Source: an uncultured Muribaculaceae bacterium
Lineage (GTDB): Bacteria; Bacteroidota; Bacteroidia; Bacteroidales; Muribaculaceae
Assembly: GCA_910588065.1 (NCBI GenBank)
Contig: CAJUPZ010000004.1
Span: 87,474 to 151,473 of the forward strand
Direction: 5' to 3'
Length of the DNA: 64,000 nt
The position numbers and the translations under genes are program-made. Shown piece after piece: positions 61,226 through 64,000 of the stretch. Position 1 is the stretch's first letter. Each line of letters begins with the position of its first letter. The notes under the pieces are model-generated. The model was not told where the DNA came from. It worked only from the letters and a program-made list of their open reading frames with translations, and did no database searches.

Positions 61226-61783
61226 ATGAGAATGAATATCCGCAACATGGTGTGCCGTCACTGCGTCACCGCCCTCTCCGACATTCTTGACAGACTCGCA
61301 ATAGCTCACGGCGAGGTGGGAATAGGCTACGCCGAGATAGAGGAGGGGGAGCTTTCCCCAGACTCGCTGAAAAGACTTGACACGGAACTTGCTGCTGCCG
61401 GGTTCGAGAGGGTTGTCAGCACCGATGATCTGCTTGTGGACAAAGTGAAACTCGCCGTGCTCCACCATGTGCGCGACCAGGAGGAGTGCCACTACAATCT
61501 GTCAGCCTGCATCGAGAAGCATGTAGGGGTGGCATACGACACCCTCAGTCGCATATTTTCACAGAACGAGGGGCGTACCATTGAGCGCTATCATATTGCC
61601 CAGAAGGTGGAGCGGGTGAAAGAGCTGCTTGGCTACAAAGAACTGACACTCGCCGAGATAGCATTCCGCACCGGCTATTCCAGCGCTGCGCATCTGAGCC
61701 GACAGTTCAAGAGCGAGACCGGCGTGACTCCCACCGAATATATCCGCTCGCTCGGCGGACGCAAACCGCTGAATGAGGTGTAG
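61226..61783 (+). CDS. AraC-family regulator with N-terminal HMA-like CxxC segment
   Basis: 185 aa. Residues 1-70 resemble a heavy-metal-associated fold (MNIRNMVCRHCVTALSDIL, GIGYAEI, LAAAGFERV) with the metal-binding CxxC. The C-terminal 100 residues are an AraC double helix-turn-helix (IFSQNEGRTIERYHIAQKVERVKELL, AEIAFRTGYSSAAHLSRQFKSETGVTPTEYI). A GTG at 61217 sits in a GTGA overlap with the DUF2752 stop and is an alternative start, adding three residues. A metal-sensing activator of the adjacent permease is the natural reading. Confidence 0.9.
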   Translation: MRMNIRNMVCRHCVTALSDILDRLAIAHGEVGIGYAEIEEGELSPDSLKRLDTELAAAGFERVVSTDDLLVDKVKLAVLHHVRDQEECHYNLSACIEKHVGVAYDTLSRIFSQNEGRTIERYHIAQKVERVKELLGYKELTLAEIAFRTGYSSAAHLSRQFKSETGVTPTEYIRSLGGRKPLNEV

Positions 61784-61804
61784 AATCCTCCGGCAGACGT
61801 TCTC

Positions 61805-61838
61805 TCCCGAAATTATGCAAGGGAGTCCCGAAAAAATG
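61805..61838 (+). promoter_or_regulatory. Direct repeat, likely AraC-family operator
   Basis: Two copies of TCCCGAAnnnATG (61805-61817 and 61826-61838), 11 of 13 identical, offset by exactly 21 bp (two turns). It sits just upstream of where the missing -33 element would be, as expected for an activator site. Confidence 0.55.
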
Positions 61839-61863
61839 TAACATCCGGTCCGCCCTCAGGCAG

Positions 61864-61871
61864 TAACTTTG
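61864..61871 (+). promoter_or_regulatory. -7 promoter box of the metal permease gene
   Basis: TAACTTTG, 28 bp upstream of the permease ATG. No TTTG near 61841-61844, so activation by the AraC-type regulator is plausible. Confidence 0.6.
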
Positions 61872-61898
61872 CAGTGAAATCAAAAAAAAGAACCTGTT

Positions 61899-63146
61899 AT
61901 GAATTTCACTCACTTCATCAACTCTCTGTGGGTCATTATCTGCGAGATGTCGCCATACATATTGCTCGGCTTTTTCATTGCCGGGCTGCTCCATGTGTTT
62001 GTAAACCGCGCCACCATGAGCCGCCACCTCAGCGGCAAAGGCTGGAAGCCGGTTGTCAAGGCCGCCCTGTTCGGCATACCGCTGCCGCTCTGTTCATGCG
62101 GCGTGCTGCCCACCGCTGTTGCCCTGCGCCGCAGGGGTGCGAGCAAAGGAGCCACAACCTCATTTCTGATAGCCACACCGCAGACCGGAGTCGACTCCAT
62201 AGCCGCCACTTACTCGCTGTTAGGACTCCCCTTCGCCATAATCCGCCCGATAGCCGCACTCGCGGGCGCTGTTGCCGGCGGCGTGGCTGTGAGCGGCTTT
62301 GACAACGAAAAGGAGGATGCCGCCACCGCGATGATTGCCGAGCCCGACGAGGAGCAGCCGCACGGCTTCGGGCGCAAGATGCTCGCCGCTGTGCGCTACG
62401 GATTCATCGACATGGTTGGCAGCGTTGGTCCGTGGCTGGTCACCGGCCTTGTCATAGCTGCGCTTATAACAGTGTTTGTACCGGACTCCCTGCTTGTGGG
62501 ACTGAGCCGCTACCCCATCCTCGCCATGCTCGCTGTGGTGGCTGTAGCAATACCTATGTATGTGTGCGCAACCGGCTCCATACCCATCGCACTGTCGCTG
62601 ATGATGAAAGGCCTGTCGCCCGGCGTGGCATTCGTGCTGCTGATGGCAGGTCCCGCCGCCAACTTCGCATCACTGATGATACTTCACCGCACCCAAGGCT
62701 TCAAAGCCACTGCCATATATGTCAGCTCGGTTGTTGTCACCGCCATGGCTTTCGGGCTGCTGATTGACAACCTGCTGCCCGGCGAATGGTTTGTGCCAAA
62801 CTCAGGCATCGCTTCAACAGACGCCTGCCATGCCACAATAGGCATCTTTCCGGTGATATGCAGCATAGTGCTCGGTGTGCTGATAGTGTACACCTTTATA
62901 AAAGGCAAACATCATAATCATAACAAAATAACCGCTATGACCAAATCTTACACAATAAAAGGAATGGCTTGCGTCCACTGCAAGAACAACGTTGAGAAGA
63001 CCCTCGCCCGCCTCGAAGGGGTTGAGAGCGTTGAGGTTATCCTTGACAAGGGCATTGCCACCGTAAACGGCGATGTTGATGAATCAGCAATCAAAGAGGC
63101 TGTAGAGCTTGCCGGATACGAATTTGCCGGCGAGGCTACCGCATAA
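61899..63146 (+). CDS. Metal (Cu/Zn-type) permease with C-terminal HMA domain
   Basis: 415 aa. Eight or so transmembrane helices in the first 345 residues; the permease signature PLPLCSCGVLPTAVALRRRG near 64-83 and a repeat half with MAGPAANFASLMI near 250 match the permease/SO_0444 family. Residues about 347-415 form a heavy-metal-associated domain (YTIKGMACVHCKNNVEKTLARLEGVESVEV), separated by a His-rich linker (GKHHNHNK). An in-frame ATG at 62937 could start a free chaperone. Substrate not known; copper or zinc is suggested by the HMA. Its 3' end overlaps the convergent DUF6291 gene by 11 bp. Confidence 0.88.
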   Translation: MNFTHFINSLWVIICEMSPYILLGFFIAGLLHVFVNRATMSRHLSGKGWKPVVKAALFGIPLPLCSCGVLPTAVALRRRGASKGATTSFLIATPQTGVDSIAATYSLLGLPFAIIRPIAALAGAVAGGVAVSGFDNEKEDAATAMIAEPDEEQPHGFGRKMLAAVRYGFIDMVGSVGPWLVTGLVIAALITVFVPDSLLVGLSRYPILAMLAVVAVAIPMYVCATGSIPIALSLMMKGLSPGVAFVLLMAGPAANFASLMILHRTQGFKATAIYVSSVVVTAMAFGLLIDNLLPGEWFVPNSGIASTDACHATIGIFPVICSIVLGVLIVYTFIKGKHHNHNKITAMTKSYTIKGMACVHCKNNVEKTLARLEGVESVEVILDKGIATVNGDVDESAIKEAVELAGYEFAGEATA

Positions 63147-63687
63147 ACGGGGCAACGTAGGCGCTCCACTTTGCGCGGGTGATGATGGAGCTGCCGGCGA
63201 GGTGAGCCACAACGCTGCCAAAACGTGCGCCGAATTCATAGGCCATACGCTCACGGGTGGGGAGAGTATCTGTAGGATGCTCTCTCCACCATTCGCTTAT
63301 CTGCACGGCCAGTTCCTTCAGCAGCGGTTTGTCGAAACGCTTGAATTCCTTCAGACCGGAGTTGGTCATCACCCAGTCAACCAGCAGATTACCCTCGGCG
63401 CGGGAGTCGAGGTCTTCCGGCTCGGTCTCGGGGATGAATCCGGGTTGCGGGGCGCGCTTGGCTTTGCGCTCGGCGGCCTTAAGACGCTTGCGCTCAGCAC
63501 GTTTGTCGATATCTTCCATGATGTCGATGAGGACAGCTTGCGCATCGCGGCTTTTGAGTGGTATCTCGGTGCCGTCCTTGATATAGTTGGCAACAGCCTT
63601 GAAAACAGCAAGTTGCAGAGATTCGTCGAGGTTTTCGATGGCATCGAGCCATTCGGTGCGGAAGGTGATGTTGGTTTTGGTTCTCAT
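63136..63687 (-). CDS. DUF6291-like protein
   Basis: 183 aa. N-terminal NITFRTEWLDAIENLDESLQLAVFKAVANYIKDGTEIP and AVLIDIMEDIDKR match the DUF6291 pattern often found near phage or mobile genes; a basic helical linker (RAERKRLKAAERKAKRAPQPG) leads to a C-terminal helical region. The end overlaps the permease gene by 11 bp. A TACCTTTG -7 box lies 28 bp upstream of the ATG on the minus strand. Confidence 0.8.
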   Translation of the reverse strand: MRTKTNITFRTEWLDAIENLDESLQLAVFKAVANYIKDGTEIPLKSRDAQAVLIDIMEDIDKRAERKRLKAAERKAKRAPQPGFIPETEPEDLDSRAEGNLLVDWVMTNSGLKEFKRFDKPLLKELAVQISEWWREHPTDTLPTRERMAYEFGARFGSVVAHLAGSSIITRAKWSAYVAPFMR

Positions 63688-63714
63688 AAATGTGTGTTTT
63701 TAAGTATGATGCTG

Positions 63715-63722
63715 CAAAGGTA
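63715..63722 (-). promoter_or_regulatory. -7 promoter box of the DUF6291 gene
   Basis: TACCTTTG on the minus strand, 28 bp upstream of the ATG at 63687. No -33 element at 19-21 bp. Confidence 0.5.
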
Positions 63723-63766
63723 AGGTGCGGATTGGTCGGATTTATGCGAATTTGCACATTTGAGTT

Positions 63767-63794
63767 GTTAGTTTGTAGTTTTTAGTTTTTAGTT
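63767..63794. repeat. 7-bp tandem repeat, four units
   Basis: Units GTTAGTT, TGTAGTT, TTTAGTT, TTTAGTT in direct succession, followed by a run of six G. Confidence 0.8.
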
Positions 63795-63804
63795 GGGGGG
63801 CGTT

Positions 63805-63867
63805 AAGGTCTATAAAGTCGTTAAGGAGGGTAATTCGTATAATTCTTATAACTCGTATAAGTCCTAT
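63805..63867. repeat. 9-bp tandem repeat, about seven units
   Basis: Seven consecutive 9-bp units; the last four follow AAnTCnTAT (AATTCGTAT, AATTCTTAT, AACTCGTAT, AAGTCCTAT), the first three are more diverged (AAGGTCTAT, AAAGTCGTT, AAGGAGGGT). Degenerate but in phase throughout. Confidence 0.7.
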
Positions 63868-64000
63868 AGGTTAGAGGTTCTGACTACATCGCGCATCCTG
63901 CGCTCAGGCCTCGCCGAGGCCATCAACGCGGCGTGATGGGTCAAATGTGGTACCTCCGGCACCATCTGCGTATGTTATTGGTAATCCGGGCACTACGTAC
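63868..64000. other. Unassigned non-coding tail of the window
   Basis: GC content rises abruptly after the tandem repeats. Contains a 15-nt inverted repeat GGCCTCG-C-CGAGGCC at about 63908-63922 but no open frame, promoter or terminator that I can support. It could be the edge of the next element; the window ends too soon to tell. Confidence 0.4.

Overview
The window is a gene-dense piece of a Bacteroidales chromosome, roughly 50-55% GC. Evidence for the order: promoters of the TTTG / TAnnTTTG type, almost no Shine-Dalgarno sites, a fimbrillin locus (DUF3575, DUF5119 and Mfa-like lipoproteins), a GLPGLI protein beside a TonB-dependent-type barrel, DUF4271, and an inositol-lipid cluster. Gene order and composition suggest a gut Muribaculaceae-like species, but the family is an inference. 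No rRNA, tRNA, CRISPR array or insertion sequence was recognised. A perfect parS site beside mnmG suggests the segment lies in the origin-proximal, ParB-loaded part of the chromosome.

Layout. 1-13.2 kb (minus strand): a four-gene efflux system (TolC, HlyD, two ABC-2 permeases, no ATPase) followed by cysE, a THUMP rRNA methyltransferase, purD, a membrane protein, pdxB, a flavodiiron protein, RNase Z and tadA (cut by the window edge). 13.2-13.9 kb: a non-coding gap with a promoter, a self-folding transcript and an intrinsic terminator, read here as a candidate structured sRNA of 6S-like shape. 13.9-21.5 kb (plus): a four-gene fimbrial operon. 21.5-21.8 kb: two terminators and a minus-strand promoter that define a second small transcript with a 22-codon ORF. 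21.8-25.3 kb (minus): LOG protein, DUF4271, hemD, rnpA, yidD, tatD. 25.3-30.4 kb (minus): a BlaI/BlaR1-like pair driving a GLPGLI protein and an outer-membrane barrel, with two identical-format palindromic operators around the promoter. 30.4-32.5 kb (plus): two secreted proteins of unknown function and a Crp/Fnr-like regulator.

32.5-42.0 kb (minus): eleven tightly coupled genes from pdxA to ino1. They include a sugar-phosphate-type nucleotidyltransferase, an ATP-grasp protein, PgpA, GtrA, two CDP-alcohol phosphotransferases, a PAP2 phosphatase, a PlsC-like acyltransferase and a HAD hydrolase. This is the best candidate for a biosynthetic system in the window: synthesis, transfer and remodelling of inositol-phosphate lipids. 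42.1-48.6 kb (minus): M28 peptidase, an endonuclease/exonuclease/phosphatase-fold protein, uvrC, apt, parS, mnmG, ybeY. 48.8-51.3 kb (plus): glycosyltransferase and nucleoside kinase. 51.3-56.7 kb (minus): ribH, a helical-repeat protein, a PfkB-fold protein lacking the catalytic Asp, thioesterase, DUF721, recF and a second endonuclease/exonuclease/phosphatase-fold protein.

56.8-63.1 kb (plus): an orphan bitopic membrane protein, rhaM-like mutarotase, dtd, a MazG-like pyrophosphohydrolase, deoC, a GYF_2/CD225 protein, DUF2752, and a metal module: an AraC regulator with an N-terminal HMA-like CxxC segment followed by a permease with a C-terminal HMA domain, separated by a promoter with an AraC-style direct repeat. 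63.1-64.0 kb: a DUF6291 gene on the minus strand, then a non-coding stretch with 7-bp and 9-bp tandem repeats.
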